Assembly: GCA_039927975.1 (NCBI GenBank)
Contig: JBDSTZ010000119.1
Coordinates: forward strand, 1 to 17,152
From: JBDSTZ01 sp039927975
GTDB lineage: Bacteria > Pseudomonadota > Gammaproteobacteria > Burkholderiales > Burkholderiaceae_D
Reading direction: 5' to 3'
Length of the DNA stretch: 17,152 bases
Positions 1 to 8,030 of the stretch are shown one piece after another (the stretch's first letter is position 1; the number at the start of each line of letters is the position of its first letter). The translations under genes were made by a program, and so were the position numbers. The notes beneath the pieces were generated by a model. That model did no database searches and was not told where the DNA came from. It was given only the letters and a program-made list of their open reading frames with translations.

Positions 1-30
1 GGCACGCTTGTTACGCTTTACAACGGTCAT
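1..30 (-). CDS. N-terminal fragment of a gene running off the left edge, possibly an IS256-family transposase
   Basis: The start codon is at bases 30-28 on the minus strand, and ten residues are visible (MTVVKRNKRA). A strong Shine-Dalgarno AAGGAG (plus-strand bases 36-41) lies five bases upstream, so the start is well supported. The basic N-terminus is not diagnostic. The transposase assignment rests on the upstream terminal-repeat-like sequence and is an inference. The start codon lies inside one arm of a perfect 11-base inverted repeat (22-32 with 62-72), which could block initiation on a transcript that reads in from outside. Confidence 0.5.
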   Translation of the reverse strand, partial: MTVVKRNKRA

Positions 31-72
31 TTTTTCTCCTTGATGGCGGCAGTGTCCTGCCAAATGACCGTT
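22..72 (-). promoter_or_regulatory. Inverted repeat that would fold the transposase start codon into a stem
   Basis: Bases 22-32 (aacggtcattt) and 62-72 (aaatgaccgtt) are perfect reverse complements. In a minus-strand transcript the downstream arm contains the AUG at 30-28. A second perfect hairpin (five-base arms 48-52 and 57-61, four-base loop) stacks directly against the upstream arm. The Shine-Dalgarno stays in the loop between the arms. Hairpins that block transposase initiation on read-in transcripts are known for other insertion sequences such as IS10 and IS50. A similar role here is inferred. Confidence 0.5.
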
Positions 73-198
73 TACACAAAATTATTTACACCCTCCGCGG
101 GACGGCCACAAAACGACGGTTTTCGCCGACTTGAGTCGCTACTAAAGGGGGAGATGAGGGCGGCCGAGGCACTTGGCCAAGGCCGCAGCGCAGCGCGC

Positions 199-1719
199 CT
201 ACTTGCCGGCGGAAGAGCCGGCTGGGGCCGGCCGGGTGCCGAGCCCGGCGATGTCGCGCTCGAAAATGGCAAATCGCTGGTCGAGCTGGGCGATCAGGCG
301 TTGTTTTTCCGCACTCGGCAGGAAGGCGTAACGCAGGCTGCTGTAAGAAAGGCGCTTGATTTCCGCGTAGCCGGGCTTGTAACGGCTGGTAAACAACATG
401 TATTCATTGGCCAGGTTGTGGCGGGTCACGCCGGCGTCGTCGGTCGAGATGACGAAGGGTACGCCGTATTTGCGGTACAGCGTCACCGGATGGCTGGCGC
501 CACGCACGCCTTCGATGAAGTCATTGCTGGTCAGGTTGATCTCGACGGCGACATCGCTGCCGCGCATCCGTTCGAGAATGCCCAGCACATTGGTCTCGTG
601 CGCGAGGTCGATGCCGTGGCCGATGCGGCTGGCGCCGGCCACCCCGAGCGCCTGGTCGATATGGAAACCGAGGCCCTCGGGCGGGACGTCGCCGAGCGCC
701 AGTTCGCCGGCGTGCAGGGCCAGCTTGACGTCGGGGTAGCGCGCCTTGAGGAAGCGGAACATCTTCATGTGCAGCGTGTAGTCGCGCATCGAGACGGGCG
801 CGCTTTCCTGGCCGACGATATTGACGCCGACGATGAGCGGGCTTTGGCGGGTCGCCTTGAAACCGGCCAGCATCGAGGAGAACACCAGCGAGGGCGGCAT
901 CAGGCGCACGACGTAGGTTTGATAGCGCATGGTGAAGCTGGCGTCGTCGATGCCGGCGGCGGCGGCGCCGACCTTGGCGACGTAATCGGCGACGCCCGCG
1001 TTGAAGGCGGGGTCCTGTTCGAGCAGCGCGGTCCAGTCGCGCATCAGCGCCTCGAGGGCGGCGTCGTCGGCGCCGACCTGCTGCACGCGGGCGTCGAAGG
1101 CCGCGTTCAGGGTCGACGGCGCCTTGGTGAACATCGTCTCGATGTAGCCGACGTTTTCGGCGATGGCGCGCTGCTTGAGGGTTTGCAGGCCCTCGTTGAA
1201 ATTACCCTTCGAGACCGCGTCGAAAAAGCCGAAGGTCTGGAAGAACTGGCGATCCGGCGGCGGCTGCACCGCGCCGTGGTTGTAGAAGTCCTTGCTCGAC
1301 CAGCGCTGCAGCAGTTCGCGGTAGGTCAGGTCGTCGGCCAGCACTTCACTGCCCTTCAAGCACACCAGCTGGTCGGCCGGTTTGGCACGCTCGGCGTCGA
1401 TCACCGCCTTTTTGGTCTCGATGCGGTAACTGAGCTTGTTGACGCAGTAGCCCTGGCGGTCGAGGAAGTCGAGGTACTGCTCGGCGTAGAGCGCGCCCGA
1501 ATAATGGTGGTGCAGGTCGCCGCCCTTGGGCATGCGCGAGAAGAACATGGTCAGCTCGGAGAGCTGCGGCTCGGGACCGGCGATCAGGCTGGCCAGGTGG
1601 CGCGCGGTGGCCGCCTCGTTGGCTTTGGCAGACGCCTGCGGGGCGCGGGCCTGAGCGGCGCCGGTGGTCAGGGCGATCGCCAATGCCAGCGCCAGGGTTC
1701 TCGATGTCGTCTGCGTCAT
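199..1719 (-). CDS. Exported adenosine deaminase (ADA/ADGF-like)
   Basis: A 506-residue protein of the metal-dependent adenosine/AMP deaminase fold, expected to convert adenosine to inosine plus ammonia. Residues 1-26 form a signal peptide: a hydrophobic core LALALAIALTTG followed by AQARA. Deaminase motifs are HHHYSG at 70-75 (the N-terminal metal-binding HxH), HAGE at 336-339, IGHG at 367-369 region and STDDAG at 425-430 (catalytic Asp pair). It is longer than cytoplasmic ADA (about 340 residues). The extra length lies mostly between the first motif and the barrel core and contains two cysteines, C92 and C120, which could form a disulfide. The methionine at 1719 was chosen because it begins the signal peptide; extending the frame upstream would overlap guaD. 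The ribosome site is weak. It is last in the xdhABC-guaD operon, 68 bases after guaD. Export implies that it acts on periplasmic or extracellular nucleosides. Confidence 0.85.
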   Translation of the reverse strand: MTQTTSRTLALALAIALTTGAAQARAPQASAKANEAATARHLASLIAGPEPQLSELTMFFSRMPKGGDLHHHYSGALYAEQYLDFLDRQGYCVNKLSYRIETKKAVIDAERAKPADQLVCLKGSEVLADDLTYRELLQRWSSKDFYNHGAVQPPPDRQFFQTFGFFDAVSKGNFNEGLQTLKQRAIAENVGYIETMFTKAPSTLNAAFDARVQQVGADDAALEALMRDWTALLEQDPAFNAGVADYVAKVGAAAAGIDDASFTMRYQTYVVRLMPPSLVFSSMLAGFKATRQSPLIVGVNIVGQESAPVSMRDYTLHMKMFRFLKARYPDVKLALHAGELALGDVPPEGLGFHIDQALGVAGASRIGHGIDLAHETNVLGILERMRGSDVAVEINLTSNDFIEGVRGASHPVTLYRKYGVPFVISTDDAGVTRHNLANEYMLFTSRYKPGYAEIKRLSYSSLRYAFLPSAEKQRLIAQLDQRFAIFERDIAGLGTRPAPAGSSAGK

Positions 1720-1787
1720 GGATACTTTCGTAAAGTTAGCCCAGCCACTCAGCCACCTGACCTCCCAGCTACCGCGGCGACCAGGCA

Positions 1788-3095
1788 TCAGCGCTGGTGC
1801 ACCTTGCGTCCGGCCGCGTAGGTCGCGCTGATGGCGCGGTCGTCGCCCAGCAGCGCCAGCGCGAACAGCTGCTCCTCGAGGCTGTCGCAATGGGCGCTGC
1901 GGCGCCCCAGCAGCGGCGTGGCCTGCGGGTCGAGCACGATGAAGTCGGCCTCGGTGCCAGCGGCCAGGCTGCCGGTCGTCCCTTCGAGCCGCATGCTGCG
2001 CGCGGCGCCCAGTGTGGCCAGGTAGAACATGCGCAGCGCCGGCAGGTAACTGCCCTTCATGCGCGCTACTTTATAGGCTTCATTCATGGTTTGCAACATG
2101 GAGAAGGAGGTGCCGCCGCCGACGTCGGTGGCCAGCGAATGCAGCACGCCCGCCCCTTTGGCCTGCTCGAAATCGAACAGGCCGCTGCCGAGGAAGAGGT
2201 TGGAGGTCGGGCACACCGCGACCGCCGCGCCGGTCGCCGCCATGCGCGCGAAGTCTTCGTCGTCGAGCCAGATGCAGTGGCCGAACATGGCGCGCTCGCG
2301 CATGAAGCCGTAATGCTCATAGACGTGCAGGTAGCTGCGCTGGGCCGGGAACAGCGAGCGCACCCAGGCGCATTCCTCGGCGTTCTCCGACACGTGGGTC
2401 TGGATGAAGGTGTCGGGATAGGCGGCCGCCAGTTCACCGGCCAGGCGCAGCTGCCGCTCGCTCGACGTCGGCGCGAAGCGGGGGGTGATGGCGTACAGCG
2501 CGCGGCCGCGCTTGTGCCACTTGTTGATCAGGTCCTCGCTGTCGCGCACCCCGCCCTCCGGCGTGTCGCGCAGGAAGTCGGGGCAGTGACGGTCCATCAG
2601 CACTTTGCCGGCCACCATGCGCAGGGCGCGCGCTTCGCTGGCCTCGAAAAAAGCGTCGACCGATTCGCGGTGCACGGTGCAGTAGACCATCGCGGTGGTG
2701 GTCCCGCAGCGCAGCAGCTCGTCGAGGAAGAATTCGGCGACCTGGCGCGCGTGTCCAGGGTCGCTGAAGCGCCGCTCGGTGGGGAAGGTATAGGTGTCGA
2801 GCCAGGGCAAAAGGCCGGGCGCCGACGAGGCGATCATGTCGGTCTGGGGGTAATGCAGGTGGGTGTCGATAAAACCCGGCATGATGATCTTGCCGCGATA
2901 ATCGTGCAGCGGCGTGCCGGCCGGCAGGCTGGTCGCCAGCGCGGCGTAGTCGCCCGCCTGCGCGATGCGGTCGCCGTCGACGACCAGCAAGCCGTCCTGG
3001 TGCCAGACGTGCGCATGCTCGGCAAAGGCCGGGTCGGCGGTGAAGTACAGCAGGCTCGCGCGGTAGGCTTGCAGTGGTGGTGGCGCCGTGGGCAT
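1788..3095 (-). CDS. guaD: Guanine deaminase
   Basis: A 435-residue cytoplasmic amidohydrolase converting guanine to xanthine plus ammonia, which feeds xanthine dehydrogenase. Visible motifs are PGFIDTHLHYPQ at 73-84 (H79 and H81 metal ligands), MDRHCPD at 167-173, QTHVSEN at 232-238 (H234), GHC at 272-274 (H273), and ATDVGGGTS at 322-330 (D324). This is the typical guanine deaminase set and length. There is no signal peptide. It lies 30 bases downstream of xdhC on the same strand and 68 bases upstream of the adenosine deaminase, consistent with one transcript. An AAGAGA lies about eight bases before the ATG as a modest ribosome site. Confidence 0.95.
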   Translation of the reverse strand: MPTAPPPLQAYRASLLYFTADPAFAEHAHVWHQDGLLVVDGDRIAQAGDYAALATSLPAGTPLHDYRGKIIMPGFIDTHLHYPQTDMIASSAPGLLPWLDTYTFPTERRFSDPGHARQVAEFFLDELLRCGTTTAMVYCTVHRESVDAFFEASEARALRMVAGKVLMDRHCPDFLRDTPEGGVRDSEDLINKWHKRGRALYAITPRFAPTSSERQLRLAGELAAAYPDTFIQTHVSENAEECAWVRSLFPAQRSYLHVYEHYGFMRERAMFGHCIWLDDEDFARMAATGAAVAVCPTSNLFLGSGLFDFEQAKGAGVLHSLATDVGGGTSFSMLQTMNEAYKVARMKGSYLPALRMFYLATLGAARSMRLEGTTGSLAAGTEADFIVLDPQATPLLGRRSAHCDSLEEQLFALALLGDDRAISATYAAGRKVHQR

Positions 3096-3125
3096 CGATC
3101 GGTTCTCTTGGTGTTCTCGTGATGG

Positions 3126-4094
3126 TTAGCCGGCGTAAGCCAGCGTGAGCGGCGTGGCGGCGTGGGTTTGACGCGCGGCTTCCCATACGCCCAGCAATTG
3201 CGCGCAGACGGAGGCGGCGATCACGGCGGGCGCCTTGTCGCCAATGCCGGCGATGCCGATCGGGCAGACCATGGCGGCGATGCGCGCTTCCATGACGCCG
3301 CGCGCGCGCAGGCGGTGTTCGAACTGGCGGCGCTTGGTGTGCGAGCCGATCAGGCCGAACCAGCCGACGTCGGCGCGCGCCATGATCGCCTCGGTCAGGC
3401 GCTGGTCGAGCGCGTGGCTGTGGGTCATGACGAGGTAGCTGGCGCCGGCCGGGGCGCCGGCGACCAGCGCTTCGGGCCTGTCGGACGCTTCGACCGTGAC
3501 GTTGGCAGGCACGTCGGGCGGGAACAGGTCTTCACGCTCGTCGACCCAGGTGACCAGGCAGGGCAAGGGCGCCAGCGCGCGCACCAGCGCGCTGCCGACA
3601 TGGCCGGCGCCGAATAGCAGCAGGTGGTCGCGCACGGCAGGCAGCAGGTCGACCAGCCAGCGGCGGCCGTCCTGCTCCTGCATGAGGTGGGTGCCGCGAT
3701 GACGCGCAAACAGCGGCGCGACGGCGCCGGCCGTCTGCCTGCCATCGGCGTCGAACAGGGCGGTGGCGCATTCGCCGTCGATGGCCGACAGGCGCCAGCA
3801 ATCCGCAGCGCGGCGCGCCATCAGGGCTGTCGCGGTGGCGGAGTCAATGCGCTCGAAGGCCAGGTGGACGACGCCGCCGCAGCACTGGCCCAGGCTCGGT
3901 CCGAGCGCGAAGCGTTCGAGGTGGCGCGGCCGGCCGTCGGCCAGCGTGGCGCGCGCGATGTCGATGGCGCGCAGTTCGAGGTGGCCGCCGCCGATGGTGT
4001 CGTGCGCGCGCTCGGCGTTGACCAGCATCCTGGCGCCCGGCGCACGCGGGGCGGAGCCTTCGACGCTGGCGACCGTGACAAGTACCGCGTTCAC
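3126..4094 (-). CDS. xdhC: Xanthine dehydrogenase accessory protein XdhC
   Basis: A 322-residue molybdenum cofactor insertion chaperone for XdhAB, which by family knowledge binds and sulfurates the cofactor before loading the large subunit. N-terminal XdhC/CoxI domain: SVEGSAPR at 10-17, GGGHLE at 35-40, GQCCGG at 69-74 (paired cysteines). C-terminal Rossmann-like domain: FGAGHVG at 161-167, then VMTHSHALD, LIGSHTKRRQF and CPIG. The start is GTG and overlaps the xdhB stop as GTGA (4094-4091), which implies translational coupling. The conserved VLVTVASVEGSAPR block begins almost at the start, so the short N-terminal helix usual in this family is missing; no in-frame start exists further upstream. 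Confidence 0.93.
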   Translation of the reverse strand: MNAVLVTVASVEGSAPRAPGARMLVNAERAHDTIGGGHLELRAIDIARATLADGRPRHLERFALGPSLGQCCGGVVHLAFERIDSATATALMARRAADCWRLSAIDGECATALFDADGRQTAGAVAPLFARHRGTHLMQEQDGRRWLVDLLPAVRDHLLLFGAGHVGSALVRALAPLPCLVTWVDEREDLFPPDVPANVTVEASDRPEALVAGAPAGASYLVMTHSHALDQRLTEAIMARADVGWFGLIGSHTKRRQFEHRLRARGVMEARIAAMVCPIGIAGIGDKAPAVIAASVCAQLLGVWEAARQTHAATPLTLAYAG

Positions 4095-6418
4095 GGTCCC
4101 GCCCTCACCGCTTCGACCGCCTTGAGGATTTCTTCGCTGGTGGCCGGCGCGTTAAGCGGCGGGTGCACGCGGTGCTGGGCGACGGCCGAGACGGCGTCGC
4201 GGATGGCGAAGAAGACCGAAAACGGCAGCAGCAGGGGCGGCTCGCCGACGGCTTTGGAGCGGTGGATGCTGTCGGCTACGTTGCGGTTCATGAAGAGGCG
4301 CACGCGGAAATCCTTGGGACAGTCGGAGATGGCGGGAATCTTGTAGGTCGAGGGCGCGTGCGTCATCAGCTTGCCGCCGGCGTTCCACCACAGTTCTTCG
4401 GTCGTCAGCCAGCCCATGCCCTGGATGAAGGCGCCTTCGACCTGACCGATGTCGATGGCCGGATTGAGCGAGTTGCCGGCGTCGTAGAGGCAATCGGCGC
4501 GCAGCAGCTTCCATTCGCCGGTCAGGGTGTCGACCACGACTTCGGCCACCGCCGCGCCGTAGGCAAAATAGGAAAACGGATTGCCGCGCATGGTGGCCGG
4601 ATCCCAGTGCAGGCCAAGGGTGGCGTAGAAACCGTCGGACCACAGCTGCACCCGCGCCAGATAGGCTTGCTGCACCAGCGCCGGAAAAGCGATTTCGTGG
4701 GCGCCGGCGAACACGGTGTCGTGGGCGAAGCGAACCTCGACGGCGGGCACGCCATACAGTTTGGCGGCGTAGCCGGCCAGGCGCTGGCGGATCTGGCGGG
4801 CGGCGTCCTGGGCGGCCTTGCCGTTCAAGTCGGCGCCGGTGGAGGCGGCAGTGGCCGAGGTGTTGGCGACCTTGCTGGTATCGGTGGCGCTGGCGCGCAC
4901 CCGCGACAGGCTGATGCCCAGTTCGTGCGCGACCACCTGCATGACCTTGGTGTTGATTCCCTGCCCCATCTCGGTGCCGCCGTGATTGACCATGACCGAG
5001 CCGTCGACGTACACGTGAACCAGCGCGCCGGCCTGGTTCAGGTGGGTGACGTTGAAGGCGATGCCGAACTTGACCGGCGTGAGCGCGAGGCCTTTCTTGA
5101 GCACCGGGCTGGCGAGATTGAAGGCATTGACCGCTGCACGGCGCGCGCGGTAGTCGCTGCTCGCTTCCAGTTCGGCCACCAGTTCGTGGATGACGTTGTC
5201 GTGCACGACCTGGCCGTAGGGCGTCACGTTGCGGCGCTCGTTTTCGTAGAAATTGAGGCGGCGGATATCGAGCGCGTCGCGGCCCAGCGCGCGGGCGATT
5301 TCGTCGATGACGTATTCGATGGCGATCGTGCCTTGCGGGCCGCCGAAGCCGCGAAAGGCGGTGTTGGACTGGGTGTTGGTCTTGCCGCAGGCGGCGCGGA
5401 TGTCGACGTCCGACAGATAGTAGGTATTGTCGAAGTGGCAGACCGCGCGGGTGGCGACGGGGCCGGACAGGTCGGCCGAATAGCCGGCGCGGCTGACCAT
5501 ATCGACCTTCGCGGCCAAGATGCGGCCGCTGTCGTCGTAGCCGACTTCGTATTCGTAATGGAAGCAGTGGCGCTTGCCGGTGACGAGCATGTCGTCGTCG
5601 CGGTCGGCGCGCAGCTTGACCGGGCGCTTGAGTTTTGACGCGGCGATGGCGGCGGCGGCGCACCACAGTGCCGATTGCGATTCCTTGCCGCCGAAACCGC
5701 CGCCCATGCGCCGGCATTCGACGACGACGTGGTGGGAGTGCAGGCCGAGCGCGTGGGCGACGACGTGCTGCATCTCGCTCGGGTGCTGGGTGGAGGCCAG
5801 CACCAGCATGCCGTTGTTCTCTTTCGGGATGGCGTAGGCGATCTGGCCCTCGAGGTAGAACTGTTCCTGGCCACCGACATACAGCTCGCCCTTGACCGCG
5901 CGCGGCGCGGCCTCGAAGGCTGTCTGGCAGTCGCCGCGCGACAGGTGCATGGGCGGCAGCACGTAGGAGTTGGCGGCGCGCGCGGCTTGCGGAGTCAGCA
6001 CGGCGGGCAGCTCGTCGTAGGTGACGGTGGCCAGGCGGGCGGCGCGGCGGGCATGGTCGTGGGTGTCGGCCACCACGATGAAGATCGGCTGGCCGACGTA
6101 CATGACCAGGCCGTCGGCGAAGATGGGGTCGTCGTGGATGATGGGGCCGCAGTCATTGGTGCCGGGGATGTCGGCAGCCAGGTAGACCGCGGCCACGCCG
6201 GCCGAGGCACGCACGGCGGAGACGTCGACTGCGGTGATGCGCGCGTGCGGTTTGGACGAGAGGCCCAGCGCGGCGTGCAGGGTGCCTTGCAGTTCGGGCG
6301 TGTCGTCGGTGTAGGTGGCCTGGCCGAGCACGTGCAGCTCGGCCGATTCGTGCGGGCGCGGCAGGCCGACCTCGGCCCAGGCGGCGACCTTCATGGCGCT
6401 GGTGGCGGCGTCGTTCAT
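4091..6418 (-). CDS. xdhB: Xanthine dehydrogenase, molybdopterin-binding large subunit
   Basis: A 775-residue catalytic subunit that hydroxylates hypoxanthine to xanthine and xanthine to urate at the molybdenum centre. Motifs are GGGFGGKES at 239-247, FRGFGGPQG at 355-363, a GGTEMGQG cofactor-binding segment, and AVGEPPLLL near the C-terminus with the catalytic base at about E726. Length matches bacterial XdhB. The start at 6418 overlaps the xdhA stop as ATGA, and a GGAG lies seven bases upstream inside xdhA. The frame is open further upstream, but that translation is arginine/proline-rich and lies inside xdhA, so it was rejected. Its electrons pass to the 2Fe-2S clusters and FAD of XdhA. Confidence 0.96.
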   Translation of the reverse strand: MNDAATSAMKVAAWAEVGLPRPHESAELHVLGQATYTDDTPELQGTLHAALGLSSKPHARITAVDVSAVRASAGVAAVYLAADIPGTNDCGPIIHDDPIFADGLVMYVGQPIFIVVADTHDHARRAARLATVTYDELPAVLTPQAARAANSYVLPPMHLSRGDCQTAFEAAPRAVKGELYVGGQEQFYLEGQIAYAIPKENNGMLVLASTQHPSEMQHVVAHALGLHSHHVVVECRRMGGGFGGKESQSALWCAAAAIAASKLKRPVKLRADRDDDMLVTGKRHCFHYEYEVGYDDSGRILAAKVDMVSRAGYSADLSGPVATRAVCHFDNTYYLSDVDIRAACGKTNTQSNTAFRGFGGPQGTIAIEYVIDEIARALGRDALDIRRLNFYENERRNVTPYGQVVHDNVIHELVAELEASSDYRARRAAVNAFNLASPVLKKGLALTPVKFGIAFNVTHLNQAGALVHVYVDGSVMVNHGGTEMGQGINTKVMQVVAHELGISLSRVRASATDTSKVANTSATAASTGADLNGKAAQDAARQIRQRLAGYAAKLYGVPAVEVRFAHDTVFAGAHEIAFPALVQQAYLARVQLWSDGFYATLGLHWDPATMRGNPFSYFAYGAAVAEVVVDTLTGEWKLLRADCLYDAGNSLNPAIDIGQVEGAFIQGMGWLTTEELWWNAGGKLMTHAPSTYKIPAISDCPKDFRVRLFMNRNVADSIHRSKAVGEPPLLLPFSVFFAIRDAVSAVAQHRVHPPLNAPATSEEILKAVEAVRAGP

Positions 6419-7884
6419 GGGCGGCTCCGGGCAAAGGCGTTGAGCGCGGAAGGCGGCAGCGGATCGGCGCGGCGCGTTTCGTACCAGAAGCGGCGCAGGA
6501 GGTTTTGCGCGGCGCTCAGGCGGTAGGCGCTGGAGGCGCGCATGTCGGACAGCGGCGCGTAGTCTTGCGCGAGGGAGGCCATGGCGTCGGCCAGCACGTC
6601 CTCGGTCCAGGGCTGGCCGGCCAGCAGCGCTTCGGTGGCGGCCGCGCGCTTGGGCGTAGCGGCCATGCCGCCGAAGGCGATGCGGGCGGCGGCGATGGTG
6701 TCGCCGTCGAAGCGCAAGGCGAAGGCGGCGCAGACGGCGGAGATGTCCTGGTCGAAGCGCTTGGCCAGCTTGTAGGTGCGAAAGGCGATGCCGTCGCGCG
6801 GCAGCGGCACGCGCAGGGCTTGGACGAATTCGTCGGGGCGCAGGTCTTTTTGCTGGTAGCCGAGGTAGAAGTCTTCCAGCGCCAGCACGCGTTCGCCCCC
6901 CAGGCCGCGCAGCACCACCTGGCTGCCGAGGGCGATCAGCCAGGGCATGGAGTCGCCGATGGGCGAGCCGTTGGCGACGTTGCCGCCGAGGGTGCCGGCG
7001 TGGCGGATCGGCAGCGAGGCGAAGCGCTGCCACAGTTCGGACAGTTCGGCGGGATAGTGGCGGCAGACGGCGCGGTAGGCGTCGTCCAGGCTGACGCCGG
7101 CGCCGATGTCGAGCATGCCGTCGTGTTCGGCGACGTGCTTCAAGGCGTCGATCTGGCCGAGGTAGATGATGTCGCCCAGTTCACGCATCTGCTTGGTGAC
7201 CCAGAGGCCGACGTCGGTGGAGCCGGCCAGCAGCAAGGCCTTGGGATGGGCGGCGCGCAGCGCGAGCAGTTCGTCGATGGTGCGCGGGGCGTGGAAATGC
7301 TGGGCGCCGTTGCTGTGGGTGGCCAGGGCCGGGCGCTGGAGGCCGGCCAGGGTGGCGCTCAGGGCGGCGCGGTCGAAGGCGACCGGGGGCAGTTCGGTCA
7401 TGCGGACGGCGGCGTCGATGATGGGACGGTAGCCGGTGCAGCGGCACAGGTTGCCCGAGAGGGCGTCGTCGATCTGGCAGCGGGTGGGCGGCTGGCCTTC
7501 CTGCTTGAGGTACATGCCCCACAGGGACATGACGAAACCGGGCGTGCAGAAGCCGCACTGGGAGCCGTGGCATTCGACCATGGCCTGCTGGACCGGGTGC
7601 AGCGCGCCGTCGCTTTGTTGCAGGTCTTCGACCGTGAAGAGGGCCTTGCCGTCGAGGGTGGGCAGGAACTGGATGCAGGCGTTGACGGCCTTCATGGAGA
7701 GCTGGCCGTGTTCGAGGGAGCCGATGACCACGGTGCAGGCGCCGCAGTCGCCTTCGGCGCAGCCTTCCTTGGTGCCGGTGCAGTGCAGGTCTTCGCGCAG
7801 GTGCTGCAGGATGGTCCGGGCAGGCGGAGCCCCGTGCAGTTCGCGCACCTGGCCCTGATGGTAAAAACGGATCGGTTCTGACAT
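6415..7884 (-). CDS. xdhA: Xanthine dehydrogenase small subunit (two 2Fe-2S clusters and FAD)
   Basis: A 489-residue electron-transfer subunit. The N-terminal plant-type ferredoxin domain holds C42, C47, C50 and C70. The second 2Fe-2S domain holds C110, C113, C147 and C149 (QCGFC and LCRCTGYRP). The FAD-binding domain follows with AGSTD at 220-224 and TLGGNVANGSPIGD at 298-311, then the CO dehydrogenase flavoprotein C-terminal region. All cluster ligands are present. The ATG at 7884 has GAGG five bases upstream. It is the first gene of xdhABC-guaD-ada, and a 189-base gap with an AT-rich candidate promoter separates it from puuE. Confidence 0.96.
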   Translation of the reverse strand: MSEPIRFYHQGQVRELHGAPPARTILQHLREDLHCTGTKEGCAEGDCGACTVVIGSLEHGQLSMKAVNACIQFLPTLDGKALFTVEDLQQSDGALHPVQQAMVECHGSQCGFCTPGFVMSLWGMYLKQEGQPPTRCQIDDALSGNLCRCTGYRPIIDAAVRMTELPPVAFDRAALSATLAGLQRPALATHSNGAQHFHAPRTIDELLALRAAHPKALLLAGSTDVGLWVTKQMRELGDIIYLGQIDALKHVAEHDGMLDIGAGVSLDDAYRAVCRHYPAELSELWQRFASLPIRHAGTLGGNVANGSPIGDSMPWLIALGSQVVLRGLGGERVLALEDFYLGYQQKDLRPDEFVQALRVPLPRDGIAFRTYKLAKRFDQDISAVCAAFALRFDGDTIAAARIAFGGMAATPKRAAATEALLAGQPWTEDVLADAMASLAQDYAPLSDMRASSAYRLSAAQNLLRRFWYETRRADPLPPSALNAFARSRP

Positions 7885-7944
7885 GCTTGCCTCGGCGTGG
7901 TCCCAGAGTGGAAGACTACCATTGCGGGGTGGGTGCGCTATATG

Positions 7945-7990
7945 GTTTGACCGATTTTTATTATATTTGTTCGGATATATTTTTTGCTAT
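7945..7990 (-). promoter_or_regulatory. AT-rich candidate promoter of the xdhABC-guaD-ada operon
   Basis: A roughly 45-base AT-rich island sits in otherwise GC-rich DNA upstream of xdhA. On the minus strand it contains a perfect -10 hexamer TATAAT (plus-strand attata, 7960-7965), giving a leader of about 70 bases. No good -35 is seen at 16-18 bases, so an activator may be needed. The hexamer lies between CCGA and TCGG half-sites (CCGA at 7951-7954 and TCGG at 7971-7974 on the plus strand), a possible operator. Confidence 0.42.
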
Positions 7991-8030
7991 GGGGCGCGGG
8001 CGGCGAGGGCTCGTGGCGGCTCGGCGAAGT

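Larger units (their letters stand above)
1..95 (-). mobile_element. Probable end of an IS256-type insertion sequence, continuing left of the window
   Basis: On the minus strand, from about base 95 inward, the sequence reads GAGGGTGTAAATAATTTTG and then TGTAAACGG. From memory this resembles the terminal inverted repeats of IS256 (Mutator-like) elements, which often contain an AATT-TGTGTAAA core. About 65 bases further in is a well-placed ribosome binding site and start codon for a minus-strand gene, the spacing expected for an IS256 transposase. The flank beyond base 95 changes to ordinary GC-rich sequence. Only one end is visible, so the other inverted repeat and the target duplication cannot be checked. 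The outer boundary is uncertain by several bases. The alternative is an ordinary gene with an AT-rich promoter. Confidence 0.5.

Noticed and set aside
160..186. gcggcc/ggccgc inverted repeat after the adenosine deaminase gene as a terminator
   Set aside because: The stem is only six base pairs with a long loop and no T tract on the minus strand, so it is not convincing.
1720..1890. Upstream extension of the adenosine deaminase to 563 residues
   Set aside because: It overlaps guaD, has arginine-rich non-protein-like composition, and would bury the signal peptide that begins at 1719.
40..3122. Long plus-strand reading frames (for example 593 and 441 codons) opposite the adenosine and guanine deaminase genes
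   Set aside because: They are antisense shadows caused by GC-rich third positions, have no family motifs, and the minus-strand genes are certain.
6419..7033. Upstream extension of XdhB to 980 residues, suggesting an XdhA-XdhB fusion
   Set aside because: The extra translation is out-of-frame xdhA sequence; the ATGA overlap with a ribosome site marks a normal separate start at 6418.
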